The notes under the pieces: model-generated
Database searches by the model: none
The model's input: only the letters and a program-made list of their open reading frames with translations
Told to the model about the DNA's origin: nothing
Origin: Arthrobacter sp. TMP15
GTDB lineage: Bacteria; Actinomycetota; Actinomycetes; Actinomycetales; Micrococcaceae
Direction: 5' to 3'
DNA length: 64,000 nt
NCBI RefSeq assembly: GCF_039529835.1
Contig: NZ_CP154262.1
Location: 496,001-560,000, forward strand
Part shown: positions 17,642-27,375 of the stretch, in pieces
How the letters are laid out: the number at the start of each line of letters is the position of its first letter
Numbering within the stretch: the first letter of the stretch is position 1
Made by a program: the position numbers and the translations under genes

Positions 17642-17842
17642 GGTTTCTGTCCTCGGTATCTCGGTTTCTCTCAACGGCAACTGCAAAAATTCCTGGTCGT
17701 GTCCATGTCCATGCTGCGTAGCAGAGGGGGTGCGGACCTACCATTTTTGGTATGCTGCCGCCAGGCGCGTGGCGGACCGATTGTCAACCCGTTCCAGTTT
17801 TTGTCTCATTAGATCGTCTGGTGTGTGAGTGCGCTGGTGTGT

Positions 17843-18483
17843 CTATTCTCCGGCGGCGGTGGACGGTCCACGGCGGGGGTTGAAGAGGGGACGGCAGCTC
17901 ACGCATGTGCCTTGGTCTGTTGCACCGGTTTCATCGGTGGACGGTGTGAGAGCACTGCGTTCGCGGGACAGGCGGGTGGCCAGGGCCCGGGCCAGCAGCG
18001 CTGCCGCGGCGATGCCCAGGACCGGCTGTATCAGCTCGGCCAGCAGGGCCGGGGAGCTGCCGGCAAACACTTGGGTCAGCAGGTTATCACCAGAGGACGG
18101 GCCGGTGGCCAGGGCCGTGCCGGCCAGCGGGTATCGCACAGCGTCGCCTCCGCACCGATGGGCGCACGGACATAACTGGCAATAAGGAGACCGGCGAGCA
18201 TGGCGGTGACGGCAACAAGGGGGTAATCCCACCACGGGACGGGAATGCCCGGGCCGGAAAAAGCGGCAGGCCGGGCCCCGGAAAGAAACCCGCCGGCAGC
18301 GGTAAGCCCCGCCAGTACCAAAAGCGTGGCGGTGGCCGCCACTACCCAGCGGGACCACTGCCAGCGCCGCAGCACCGTCGCCGTCCGTACTGCCCGCAGG
18401 CCTGCCCGGGCAAGCCGCCTCCCGGTGGCCGGCGGAGCGGTGGATCTCCCGGCCGTGCCCTGCGGGTGTCCGATGTGGTTCAT
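17843..18483 (-). pseudogene. Membrane protein with frameshift, unknown family
   Basis: The first part (18483 to about 18150) has an Arg-rich N-terminus and two hydrophobic segments (VVAATATLLVLAGLTAAG and DYPLVAVTAMLAGLLIAS). One shift near 18150, after YVRAPIGAE, moves into a frame that continues with RYPLAGTALATGPSSGDN, another hydrophobic segment (VLGIAAAALLARALA) and ends at TAAGE. Read together it would be about 210 residues. No family recognised. A sequencing error could also explain the shift. Confidence 0.55.
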
Positions 18484-18622
18484 GCGCAGAGTCCTGACGT
18501 GGCATACGAGGGTGGAAAAGGATGGCGGCGCACGGGGTGGTTAGGCTTGCTGCTGGGCCTGGGCACCGCTGTCGCGAGCTGTTTGGTGGGGTGTGGATGG
18601 CTCCAATGGACCTTTTGGGGCC

Positions 18623-18994
18623 TCAGGCTGACTGGCGCGATGCCAGTTTGGCCTGGACCTCGGTCATGTCCAGGTCCTTGATGCGGTCGATGAGCTCATC
18701 CAGGGAGGAGGCATTCAGCGCCCCGGGTTGGGAGAGGACCAGGGTTCCGTCACGGAACGCCATGAGCGTTGGGATGGAGGTGATGGAAGCGGCGGCGGCC
18801 AGGCCCTGTTCGACCTCCGTGTCGACCTTGGCGAAGACGATGTCCGGGTGCTTTTCGGAGGCGGCGCTGAAGGTGGGGGCGAAGGACCGGCAGGGACCGC
18901 ACCATGCGGCCCAGAAATCCACCAGCACGATGCCCTGGCCGGTGACGGTGTCCTCGAACGTTTTTTCGGTGATATCTATGGTTGCCATAGCCAA
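18623..18994 (-). CDS. trxA: Thioredoxin
   Basis: 123 residues with the classical WCGPC site (WAAWCGPCRSF, Cys near residue 36) and cis-Pro loop SIPTLMAF. It is the intact paralogue of the gene at 7683. ATG at 18994 or 18988 is possible (MAMATID). A CstR-type operator lies seven bases upstream, so it is probably induced with the persulfide genes and reduces protein persulfides or disulfides. Confidence 0.93.
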   Translation of the reverse strand: MAMATIDITEKTFEDTVTGQGIVLVDFWAAWCGPCRSFAPTFSAASEKHPDIVFAKVDTEVEQGLAAAASITSIPTLMAFRDGTLVLSQPGALNASSLDELIDRIKDLDMTEVQAKLASRQSA

Positions 18995-19000
18995 AATAAT

Positions 19001-19016
19001 ATACCCCCTGGGGTAC
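19001..19016. promoter_or_regulatory. CstR/CsoR-type operator 6
   Basis: ATACCC-CCTG-GGGTAC, between the thioredoxin (minus) and the methyltransferase (plus). It could serve both. Confidence 0.8.
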
Positions 19017-19085
19017 AGTATGCAAGAATCAGCAAAGACGCAGGGCGGCAGGCAGAGGCCGCCCGCAGAGGGGAAGGAATCAACT

Positions 19086-19742
19086 ATGAATGAGTCATTA
19101 CCGCCTCCTATGGGAGCACGGGAGTGGGATCGGCGCTACAGTGGAACCGCCGTCGTGTGGGGCCATCAGCCCAACCGGTGGGTCGCAGCGGAATTGAATG
19201 GGCTGCCCCCTGGCCGGGCGCTGGACCTGGGGGCCGGGGAGGGCCGGCACGCGGTGTGGTTGGCAGGGCGCGGTTGGGAGGTTGAAGCGGTCGACTTTTC
19301 CGCCGCCGGCCTGCAGGCCGGACGCCGGCAGGCCACGGCCGAGGGCGTGGGGGACCGGATCACCTGGACCGTCGCGGACGCCACGGCCTTTGCCGCCGCT
19401 CCGGACAGCCTGGACCTAGCGCTGCTGGCATATCTGCAACTGCCCGAGGACCTGCTGGAAAACGCCGTCGCCTCAGCCGCGGCCGCCCTGACCGCAGGGG
19501 GCCGTTTCCTGCTGGTCAGCCACGATTTGGCGAACCTGGCCGGAGGCAACGGAGGCCCGCAGGATCCGGACGTGCTGCAGACCCCGAAGCAGGTCAGCGA
19601 CTGGCTGGCAAGCGCCGGGCTGACGGTTCTCACCGCCGAGACCCGCTCCCGACCGGTGGCCGGGTCCCTCAGGCCGGCACTGGACTGCGTCGTGATGGCC
19701 ATCCGCGAAGAACAGCCACCGGCCACCAGCCCTTGCCGGTAA
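19086..19742 (+). CDS. Class I SAM-dependent methyltransferase
   Basis: 218 residues. The SAM-binding glycine loop ALDLGAGEGRHAVWLA is at about residue 45, with acidic residue in VEAVDFS and motif IV-like DLALLAYLQLP. The N-terminus EWDRRYSG...VWGHQPN is typical of the tellurite/thiopurine methyltransferase-like group (TehB/TPMT-like), which methylates chalcogen or thiol compounds. GGGGAAGG sits before the ATG. Stop is followed directly by an operator for the next rhodanese. Confidence 0.88.
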   Translation: MNESLPPPMGAREWDRRYSGTAVVWGHQPNRWVAAELNGLPPGRALDLGAGEGRHAVWLAGRGWEVEAVDFSAAGLQAGRRQATAEGVGDRITWTVADATAFAAAPDSLDLALLAYLQLPEDLLENAVASAAAALTAGGRFLLVSHDLANLAGGNGGPQDPDVLQTPKQVSDWLASAGLTVLTAETRSRPVAGSLRPALDCVVMAIREEQPPATSPCR

Positions 19743-19757
19743 TACCCTTGGGGGTAT
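19742..19757. promoter_or_regulatory. CstR/CsoR-type operator 7
   Basis: ATACCC-TTGG-GGGTAT, 49 bases upstream of the rhodanese at 19807 and overlapping the methyltransferase stop codon by one base. Confidence 0.82.
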
Positions 19758-19806
19758 AAAATTGGTTCATGCCTGCCGTTTCATTTGAAAGATAAGGACA
19801 CCCGCC

Positions 19807-20118
19807 ATGAAGAGCATCAGTGTTGACGAGCTGGCCGCCCAGGGAACCGGCGCGCCTATCATCGACGTCCGCGAGGACGAGGAGTACGCAGAGGCCCGGG
19901 TACCCGGGGCAAAGAGCGTCCCGCTCTCCCGGCTCGCAGCGTCAATGGGTGATATTCCACCTGGACGCCCGGTGTATTTGATGTGCGCCTCCGGGGGTCG
20001 GAGTTCCCGCGCTGCCGCCCACCTGAGCGAGCATGGCTATGACGCGGTGAACGTCATGGGCGGCATTACCGAGTGGTATCGCAACGGCCACCCCGTCACC
20101 TACGGCACCGTCAAGTAG
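19807..20118 (+). CDS. Single-domain rhodanese
   Basis: 103 residues with IDVREDEEYAEARVPGA, the catalytic loop CASGGRSSRAA (Cys near residue 60) and the final MGGITEW. A cytoplasmic sulfurtransferase under its own CstR-type operator. The remnant at 8190 is a decayed paralogue with the same start and end sequences. Confidence 0.92.
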   Translation: MKSISVDELAAQGTGAPIIDVREDEEYAEARVPGAKSVPLSRLAASMGDIPPGRPVYLMCASGGRSSRAAAHLSEHGYDAVNVMGGITEWYRNGHPVTYGTVK

Positions 20119-20224
20119 CGAACACGTGCCCTGCCCTGGCCGGTCCCTCGGCAACGGCCCCAGGGAAGGCTACCCACCCTTATGTGGGGGTCGGGACCGA
20201 AAATACCACCATCAGGAGAGCGCA

Positions 20225-20653
20225 ATGTCCACCACAGCCCAGACCCCACCAGCGGCAGCCCTCGGCCTGGCCCATGCCCCGGTGCAGTCTGCCGGTCAGC
20301 GGAAGAACCGTTCCGTGCTGGGCCGCCCAGCGCAGGGCGGTTGTAGCCCGGGTCGGATCTTGGTCCCGGCTGTCGCGGCCGGGACGGAGCAGCGGCGGAC
20401 GGTGAACCGGCTCAGGAAGGCCCACGGCCAGCTCGGCGCGGTGATCGCGGCGATGCAGTCAGGGGCGGGTTGCCCGGTCTTGATTCCCCAGCTCTCCGCC
20501 GTCCGGGCTGCCCTGGACTAGGCTGGCTTCTCCATCATTTCCACCGCGATGCGCGACTGCCTTACCGGCGCCCCGGAGGAGGGGGACGGGACCGCCGGTC
20601 CGGGAGCACTGTCGCTGGAGGAGATCCACAAACTCTTCCTCCCCCTCGCCTGA
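20225..20653 (+). pseudogene. CsoR/CstR-family repressor with in-frame TAG
   Basis: From ATG 20225 an unusual 55-residue N-terminal extension precedes the family core TVNRLRKAHGQLGAVIAAM, Cys in GAGCPVLIPQL, then TAG at 20519, and in the same frame AGFSIISTAMRDCLTGAP and a normal ending EEIHKLFLPLA. The two Cys positions match CstR, so it was a paralogue of 14120. The single nonsense codon splits it after the first core Cys. Confidence 0.82.
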
Positions 20654-20762
20654 TCACCAACTCCCAAGCAACAGTGCCCCTATCTGCTTCCACTCCACAC
20701 CTCCGGCGCCTAAGGCATCCTGAACGGGATGGCTGGGCCGGGGAGCACAGAAAGGTTTTACT

Positions 20763-21158
20763 TTGACAGACATCAGTACTTCATCTTCACCGACAGGAGG
20801 GGTGGTTCCGGCCGGGCGGGCCGGGCTGGTCTTTCACGGCACCGGACCGGATCCGGGCACCTGGCTGCCGAATGTGCTCCGCGCAGCGTCCAACGCCGCC
20901 GAGGACCTCGGCGCCGGCACCGACATCCATGTCGTGATCCAGGGCCCTGGCGTTGCCTTGCTGGTCCCGGGCCACGCCGCCGCGGACCAGCTGGAGGCCC
21001 TGCTCAGGCGCGGGGTAAAAGTCCTGGCCTGCGGAAACAGCCTCCGCTCGGTCGGCCTCGAGGCCACAGGCCTCACTGCCGGGGTGGGAACCGTACCTGC
21101 CGCCGTGGGGTATCTGGCCCGCCTACAGTGGGCCGGTTGGGCTTACATCAGGCTCTGA
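20763..21158 (+). CDS. DsrE-family protein
   Basis: 131 residues from a TTG start with AGAAAGG upstream. It has the DsrE/DsrF fold pattern: LVFHGTGPDPGTWLPNVLRA, then HVVIQGPGVALLVPG, the Cys in VLACGNSLRSVG near residue 97, and a C-terminal YLARLQWAGWAYIRL. DsrE proteins act in sulfur relay, passing persulfide sulfur from a conserved Cys. It lies between a dead csoR copy and a dead persulfide dioxygenase gene and is the only intact member of that stretch. Confidence 0.8.
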   Translation: MTDISTSSSPTGGVVPAGRAGLVFHGTGPDPGTWLPNVLRAASNAAEDLGAGTDIHVVIQGPGVALLVPGHAAADQLEALLRRGVKVLACGNSLRSVGLEATGLTAGVGTVPAAVGYLARLQWAGWAYIRL

Positions 21159-21292
21159 TAAGACAACAGGGGGCAGGTGGGGTGATGACCAGCCCGCGCC
21201 GTGCCGTAGCGCCGATCGCTTCGGCCCGTACCCCGGACCCTGTTGAGGGGGGCGCCATGGCGTTCCGCTAGTTGATATAGGAGAGTGAGGAC

Positions 21293-22429
21293 ATGGTGGA
21301 CGTTGTTGTTATTGAAACCCCGCAGTTGGGGGACCGCAGCTACCTGGTGCATGACGGGGACGTGGCCCTGGTCATTGATCCGCAGCGTGACACCGATCGG
21401 GTCGATGCCGCAGCGCGGGATGCGGGGGTGAGGATCACCCATGTGACCGAAACCCATATGCACAATGATCACCTCACCGGTGGCCTGGAACTGGCGCGCG
21501 CCCACGGGACAGTGTAGTTGGTGAACGCTGCCGACCCGGTCCCGTTTGAGCGCGAACCGGTTATCGATGGGCAGCTTGTGCGGATCGGCGGGCTCACACT
21601 CAAGGCCGTCGCCACCCCCGGGCACACCAATACGAACCTGTCATACATCGTTCGGGACAGAGAGAAGGAAGCGGTGTTCTCCGGCGGGAGCCTGCTCTAC
21701 GGGTCGGTGGGGCGCACCGACCTGGTCGCCCCTGAAGACACAGTCGGGCTGACCCGGGACCAGTACGCCTCAGTGCGTGCGCTGGCCCACGAGGCAGACC
21801 ATAGCGCGGACATGTTCCCCACCCACGGCTTCGGTTCTTTCTGTTCCTCGGGCCCGGCTACTGGGGCCGGGTCCTCCACTGTCGGTGAGTAACTGCACGT
21901 AAACCACGCCCTGACGGATGCCGATGAGGAGCACTTCGTCCAGGAGCTGATCGCGAACCTGAGCGCGTACCCGTCGTATTACGCCCACATGGGCCCGGTC
22001 AACACCCAGGGTCCGGGCCCGGCGGACCTCGGCGTTCCCGAATCCGTGGACCCTGCCGAGCTTCGGCGCCGGCTCGAAGCCGGCGAATGGGTTGTGGATC
22101 TCCGTCAGAGGGTCGCGTTCGCGCCCAACCATCTCCAGGGCAGCATCAGCTTTGAATACGGAGACGGGTCCAGCTTCACAACCTACCTCGGCTGGATACT
22201 GCCTTGGGGTGAGCAGGTGACCCTTCTAGGGTCCCGGGAGGATGTGGAGAACGCAATCCGGGACCTCTCACGCATTGGCATCAACTCCCCAGAGGCCGCC
22301 CTGGGAACCGACCCACAGGCCCTGGCCCCGGATGCCCCCACAGCGTCCTACCTCCGGACCGGTTGGGAGGAAGTGCTGACCGGGTGCGGAGCGGGCGAAA
22401 AGGTCCTGGACTGTGAGTCGCGTCGATAA
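21293..22429 (+). pseudogene. Persulfide dioxygenase-rhodanese, second copy, nonsense mutated
   Basis: From ATG 21293 the frame gives the metallo-beta-lactamase N-terminus with iron motif ETHMHNDHLTGG, then TAG (21515), then TPGHTNTNLSY and FPTHGFGSFC, then TAA (21890), then the linker and a rhodanese-like part (WVVDLRQRVAFAPNHLQGS), ending at TAA 22427 before a catalytic Cys. Without its two stops it would be a full paralogue of the 12529 gene. Confidence 0.85.
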
Positions 22430-22725
22430 GTGGCGTGGTTTTGACCGCGGTTAGTGGCCGATAAGGAGTGCGTCATGGGCGTCGACGATCTCGGCTGCTT
22501 GGTTCCCCTCTCTCCTGCCTGGTGGTTGGCATCCTTGGAGGCCGTACAAAGGTTGTCAAAGGACTCCGAAAATTACAGAAAATATCCGTCTCGTATCCCA
22601 TGGGTTTCAAGACAGTCGGTCGAGACACTTTAGGATCCTCAGTTGTGAATCGCATAGCTATATGGCAGCAAATTCGCAGCGCTTAATGGCCGATTAACAG
22701 GGGTTCTCTTGTGGCGTTAATGTTC
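22430..22725. other. Intergenic stretch after the persulfide dioxygenase pseudogene
   Basis: No gene seen. A weak operator-like sequence, TATCCCATGGGT, lies near 22593-22604 but departs from the consensus on both sides and fronts no gene. Confidence 0.35.
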
Positions 22726-24000
22726 TCAGGGAGATTGGATGGTGGCGTGAGGTTTTTTGCGCAGCCGGATGATTCGCAGGATGATGCCAGCTACGAACAT
22801 GAGGATGCCAAGCCCCACGGACAGCGGCGGAAGGGTTGCAATCAAGACCACGCAGGCCAGCGCTCCAAGGACCTGGATGGCTTTGGGGTAGCGGCGGTCC
22901 GTGGCGGGTTGGGTGAAAGCGGCGATATTGGCCACCAGGTAGTAGATGAGCACGCCGAACGAGGAGAAGCCGATCGCCCCGCGCAAGTCCGCGACGGAGA
23001 TGACCGCGCAGATCACCACGGCCAAGGTCGCCTCGGCCCGGTGTGGGGCCTTGTAGCGGGGGTGGATCGCGGCAAGCCAGTGTGGCAGGTCATGCTCGCG
23101 GGCCATGGCAAGGCTCGTACGCCCCAGCCCGGCGATGAGCGCCAATAACGCCCCCAGCTATGCGAGGGCCGCGCCGATCCGCACGATTGGTCCGGCCCAT
23201 GCCCAGGAACCGGCGCCGACGGCCGCGGCCAGGGGTGTGGGAGTCCCAGCTACCCCATCCGGGCCCAGGGCTGCCAGGATGGTGACCGCGATGACGGCAT
23301 AGACCACAACGGTAATGGCTAGGGCGATTCCGATCGCGCGGGGGATGGTCCGTTTGGGGTCACGGACTTCCTCACCCATCGTTGCGATCCGGGCGTAGCC
23401 GGCGAACGCGAAGAACATTAGTCCGGCGGACTGTAGGATCCCATACGCTCCGTGAGCCAGCAACCCGTCTCCGAGAACAGTGGCCGGATTTGCCACTGAG
23501 CCGCCCCATGATGCCGCCATGGCGATTGCCAGGGCCGCCAGAACGGCAATGACCAGGATGCGCGTGAGCCCCGCCGTTCGGGTTACTCCGTGATAGTTCA
23601 CCGCGGCGAGCACGATCACGGCGGCGATGGCGACTGGGCGCTGCCAACCGGCTGGCGCTGCGTAGGCGGCGAAGGTCATGGCCATGGCCGCGGCGCTGGC
23701 GGTCTTACCGATCACGAAGCCCCACCCGGCCAGGTAGCCAGGCCATGGGCCGAGGCGTTCACGGCCGTAAATATAGGTCCCACCCGAAGTCGGGTAGATG
23801 GCAGCGAGCTGGGCTGAGGAGGTGGCATTGCAAAAGGCCACCAGGGCTGCGACGGCGAGCCCGACCAGCAGACCGGACCCGGCAGCGGCAGCAGCCGGGG
23901 TGAAAGCTGCAAAAACTCCTGCCCCGATCATTGAGCCCAGCCCAATGACCACAGCGTCAAAGGTGCCCAGCCGGCGGGCCAGGCCCTGGGGGCTACTCAT
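22726..24000 (-). pseudogene. APC-family amino acid permease with in-frame TAG
   Basis: From ATG 24000 the N-terminal 280 residues show the APC pattern (VVIGLGSMIGAGVFAAFTPA, then repeated helices and a GEEVRDPKRTIPRAI loop). TAG at 23158-23160 interrupts RIGAALA and LGALLALIAG; the same frame then runs to a normal C-terminus at 22726. Total would be about 424 residues. The ATG overlaps the stop of the upstream PadR gene, so the two were one operon. Confidence 0.87.
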
Positions 24001-24326
24001 AACTGTTCTCTTTCGGTAGGCTGTGGAAGGATTTCGGCGGCGAGTTCGGCAACGGACCGGCGGCCCTCACCCAGTGCGTCCAGGCCTGCCTTCGTGGCCC
24101 GGTAGACCCGGCGCGGCCTGCCGCTGACGACTTCCGGGCGGGAGAGGAGCAGGCCCTCTTCCTCCATTCGATGCAGGGTCGGATACAGGGTCCCGGGGGA
24201 AATGGAATACCCGTGGGTGGCCAGCTCTTCGGCCATCCAAGCTCCATGGATGTCTTCCTCCGCGGCGTGGTGGAGGATATGCAGCCGCACCGCCGCACGC
24301 ATCAATTCACGCATCAAAATCCCCAA
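23997..24326 (-). CDS. PadR-family transcriptional regulator
   Basis: 109 residues, winged helix of the PadR type: LHILHHAAEEDIHGAWMAEEL, then ISPGTLYPTLHRMEEEGLL and a short C-terminal helix. It probably represses itself and the downstream permease gene, now broken, with which it overlaps by four bases. A repeat-rich GATATC region lies directly upstream. Confidence 0.9.
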   Translation of the reverse strand: MGILMRELMRAAVRLHILHHAAEEDIHGAWMAEELATHGYSISPGTLYPTLHRMEEEGLLLSRPEVVSGRPRRVYRATKAGLDALGEGRRSVAELAAEILPQPTEREQL

Positions 24327-24331
24327 TCTGT

Positions 24332-24358
24332 CGATATCCGATATCGGGAAACGATATC
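24332..24358. promoter_or_regulatory. GATATC repeats, likely PadR operator
   Basis: Three GATATC units (CGATATC-CGATATC then CGATATC nine bases on) lie 6 to 32 bases before the PadR start. Each is self-complementary, fitting a dimeric regulator. Confidence 0.55.
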
Positions 24359-24691
24359 TATGGTGGATACTACGTCAGATCCTTCCCCGAATGTCAGCCG
24401 GCACGGAGTATTTCCGGGAAACCTTCGACGGCGCTGACCGGACCCATGGCTGCACTGCGTCGCCGTCGACAAGCATGGACCTGGAACGGAACACCGTGCC
24501 GCGAAAAGTGCGCATTCCACAAGATCGATGCGTCCGGTAACGAACGTTGACGGAACATGCTGGGGAGGAGACCGCCAAGGCTGTGACTGTCACATGCGTA
24601 TGATGGGTTAGCTGCGGATTTAACTGCAGCTGGCTTGGTTGTTCCGCCTTTCGGGCCGAACCGCCAAGCCCAACCGCGTCGTGGTGGTAGG
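24359..24691. other. Intergenic stretch, 333 bases
   Basis: No coding sequence or structured element that I can support. Confidence 0.4.
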
Positions 24692-25321
24692 TTAGTGTCC
24701 GCCTCCGAGTCTCCCTGCCATGCGCTCGCGCATCTTCAGATTGGCCGCATTCAGACCCTCGATTTCGACGGTCTTGCCGTACTTCTTGTACTTTTCGGTG
24801 ATGGCATCCACTGCAGCGATCGTGGAAGCATCCCACAGGTGCGAGTTGTACATGTCGATGACGATGTGGCTCGGATCCTGCGCATACTCGAACTGGGTGT
24901 AGAGGTCGTTGGACGAGGCGAAGAACAGTTCACCGACCACCTCGTACTTGGCGATTTGCTGCCCGAAGTGTTCCTCGATACTTCGCTTCACCGTGACGAA
25001 GTGCGCCACGCGCTGGACAAACAGGACCATGGCGGTGAGCACGCCCACACCCACTCCGATGGCCAGGTTGTCGGTGACGACGGTGAAGACCACGGTGGCG
25101 AGCATGACCGTGGTTTCGCTCTTGGGCATCATTCGCAAGGTGGAGGCCCTGATGCTGTGCCAGTCGAAGGTGGCCGCTGAAACGAAGATCATCACCGCCA
25201 CCAGCGCAGCCATCGGGATCAAGGCAACGATGTCGCCCAACGCGACGACCGGGATCAGCAGGAACACGCCCGCGAGGAAGGTCGAGATCCGGGTGCGGGC
25301 AACGGAGGCCTTGATGTAGCT
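24692..25321 (-). pseudogene. SulP-family anion transporter, C-terminal fragment
   Basis: About 209 residues remain of a normal 500. The fragment opens inside the membrane part (SYIKASVARTRISTFLAGVF), has two to four helices, then a complete STAS domain (GELFFASSNDLYTQFE, IDMYNSHLWDASTIAAVD). The sequence match stops abruptly at 25321, so the 5' 60 percent was deleted or replaced. SulP proteins move sulfate or bicarbonate; sulfate would fit the neighbourhood. Confidence 0.82.
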
Positions 25322-26081
25322 TTACCTGCATCCGTTGTACTGACACCGACGCCGCATTACTGCGTGCACGCATGTCATCACCGATATTCACCAGCGAACC
25401 TCCAACCCTTTACACGATTCCACTACCTGACACACTGCCGCCCTTGGCCATGTGGCCGGCTTTCCCTGCCTCGGACTACTACGGCGGCTCCGCCCCAAAA
25501 ACGCCCTTCAACAGGCAAAGTGTCTATCCGCCCCACCAAAACACAGCGGCACGGAACGCGAGGATTCTGGTTCCCTGGTTCACTTGCATTCGATCAGCGA
25601 GTGAGGCACCCGGCTTTACCCCTGCGGCATCATCACGGCTACGCCGTAGACCTTCACCGTGATCTCCTGGCCCCAACGAGGCAAACCGAACCAGGAGTTC
25701 CCCGCCGCTCCCGCTACCTGTGGAAGAGAACGGGTACGCGCCGCACCCCTGCCCATATTTCCTTGATTTGAGCAGGCACTGATTGAAGAGGTTTAACAAC
25801 ACCGGTTCCTTACGTATACCTTTCCGCCTCGCTCACCAGACCCTGCCCGTCAAGGAATCCCGGACCGTTCCGACTTCGTCACGGCTGCTCCCACGTCACC
25901 CATCAATCCATGGGCCCGGCTGCCGTCAGCTTCAACCAGCACCTACGAGTGCCAGCAGACCGAGGTCTCACACCTCCATTCGAACAACAGGCGCCTCGTG
26001 GCGCACGTCTCACTTCGGTAGAACCAAACCTCGGATTCAAGCTGAGTTAGGATCTGTTCCGGAGGGGAACCTTGGGTTCTC
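25322..26081. other. 760-base stretch of unknown nature
   Basis: No frame has convincing codon use. A plus-strand frame contains AFPASDYYGGSAP, which I recall from short unnamed proteins in actinobacterial annotations, so it may be part of a repeated element. It replaces the 5' part of the SulP gene and ends at the TDT exporter gene. Confidence 0.3.
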
Positions 26082-27278
26082 TTACCGGGTGATCGTTGCG
26101 GGCTTTTGGAGAAGGGTGCCTTCGAGGATGCTGCCGTGGAAGGTTCGGGCGGCGACGATGATCCAGGCGGTTACCAGGACGGCGTAGCCGGTGACGGCCA
26201 TCCACTCGAACAGGGCCAGGTGTGTGTGGGCAGCGAGGCCGGTCAATCCGGTGACGCAGGTTCCGATGGGGAAAGTGAAGGACCACCAGGTTAGGGAGAA
26301 TGGTAAGCCCTGGCGGGCGGTGCGGATGGTGATGGCGGTTGCGAGGGCTGCCCACATGAGTGCGAAGCCTAGGACTGGAACCCCGTAGAGGACGCCGAAG
26401 GCTTCCATCGCCCGGGCTAGGGTCCCGGACACGGCGAAGTGGGCATTCCCGCCCAGCAGATTCGCGGCAGTAATGGACTGGCCTAGTGGACCCAGAACGA
26501 TCCACAGAGTGGGGACTGCCGCAGCGGCCCCGATCTTATGTTCGGCCAACCGGCTCCAAATCAAGGTGATAATGATGATCGAGGCCAGTAGACTCATTCC
26601 AAACATCGCATAGCAGCCCATCAGCAGCGTCATCCGTGCCTGTCCGGCCGGGACGTACGGCAGCAGCAGCGCTCCGGTAGAAGCTGAGACCATCGGTGGG
26701 ACCACTGGCATCAACCAGCCACCGAACGCGCTGTCCTGTTTGACCTCATGACGAGTGAACTGCAGATACGGGATCGCGACGGCGCTGGCCAGACCTAGTA
26801 CGGTCCCGGCGGTCCACAACACTACATCAATGCCGAGCGCCAGCTGTTCGCCAAGGATATCTTTGCCCAGCAGCAGGGTCCCGGCCCCGACGGTGAGCAG
26901 CGCCATCGGAGGTGCGCCGTAGAAATGCGCCATCACAGGATTCCAGTGGTGGCTTTTGGCAGTCTCTCGGTGCCTGAGCCAGTGCACCCCTGTCGCGGCG
27001 GTCAGCAGGATAAGCAGCAATGACGCGAGGGCCCAGACGAGCGTGGCGCCGGTGCGTAAGCCGGGGAACTGCAAGGGAAGCGTCGCAGCGGCAGTCGCGA
27101 CGATCCCGGTGCCCATGATGGATGCGAACCAGTTCGGGGTCAGGTTCGCAAACAGGTCAGAGGGCCTCTCCAACAGGCGCAGGACACGACGGCCGGTAGT
27201 ACGTCCTCCCAAGGGCAGTGCCTGTGGTGTGGTGTGGTGTTGTTCGGTGGTCAGTAGCATTGTTCCCATGTCTTCCAT
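26082..27278 (-). CDS. TDT-family transporter (TehA/SSU1-like), possible sulfite exporter
   Basis: 398 residues with ten membrane helices and the TDT family start NLTPNWFASIMGTGIVATA, and later LTWWSFTFPIGTC near helix 9. Relatives are TehA (tellurite), Mae1 (malate) and SSU1 (sulfite efflux). Placement beside a LysR regulator and inside a sulfur-stress cluster makes sulfite export the most likely role, but this is inference. Divergent from the LysR gene. Confidence 0.88.
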   Translation of the reverse strand: MEDMGTMLLTTEQHHTTPQALPLGGRTTGRRVLRLLERPSDLFANLTPNWFASIMGTGIVATAAATLPLQFPGLRTGATLVWALASLLLILLTAATGVHWLRHRETAKSHHWNPVMAHFYGAPPMALLTVGAGTLLLGKDILGEQLALGIDVVLWTAGTVLGLASAVAIPYLQFTRHEVKQDSAFGGWLMPVVPPMVSASTGALLLPYVPAGQARMTLLMGCYAMFGMSLLASIIIITLIWSRLAEHKIGAAAAVPTLWIVLGPLGQSITAANLLGGNAHFAVSGTLARAMEAFGVLYGVPVLGFALMWAALATAITIRTARQGLPFSLTWWSFTFPIGTCVTGLTGLAAHTHLALFEWMAVTGYAVLVTAWIIVAARTFHGSILEGTLLQKPATITR

Positions 27279-27322
27279 GATCCCGGTCTTGGAGCTGCCG
27301 CAGTAGGGGGCATAGACTTGTT

Positions 27323-27335
27323 AGGCTACAAGCCT
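27323..27335. promoter_or_regulatory. Inverted repeat between TDT and LysR genes
   Basis: AGGCT-ACA-AGCCT, flanked by ACTTG on both sides, sits in the 97-base divergent region. It is a good candidate for the LysR regulator binding site. Confidence 0.5.
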
Positions 27336-27375
27336 GACTTGTATCACAAGCGTTCTTTTTGAAGGAGAATCCTCA

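Noticed and set aside
22726-23148. Plus-strand 145-codon frame at 22711-23148
   Set aside because: It is antisense to the permease pseudogene and has no ribosome site or family match.
20225-23160. Stop-codon recoding (TAG read as an amino acid) in neighbouring genes
   Set aside because: Interrupted genes in the window use TAG, TAA and TGA, several also have frameshifts or deletions, and no suppressor tRNA or SECIS-like element is seen. Plain decay explains it.
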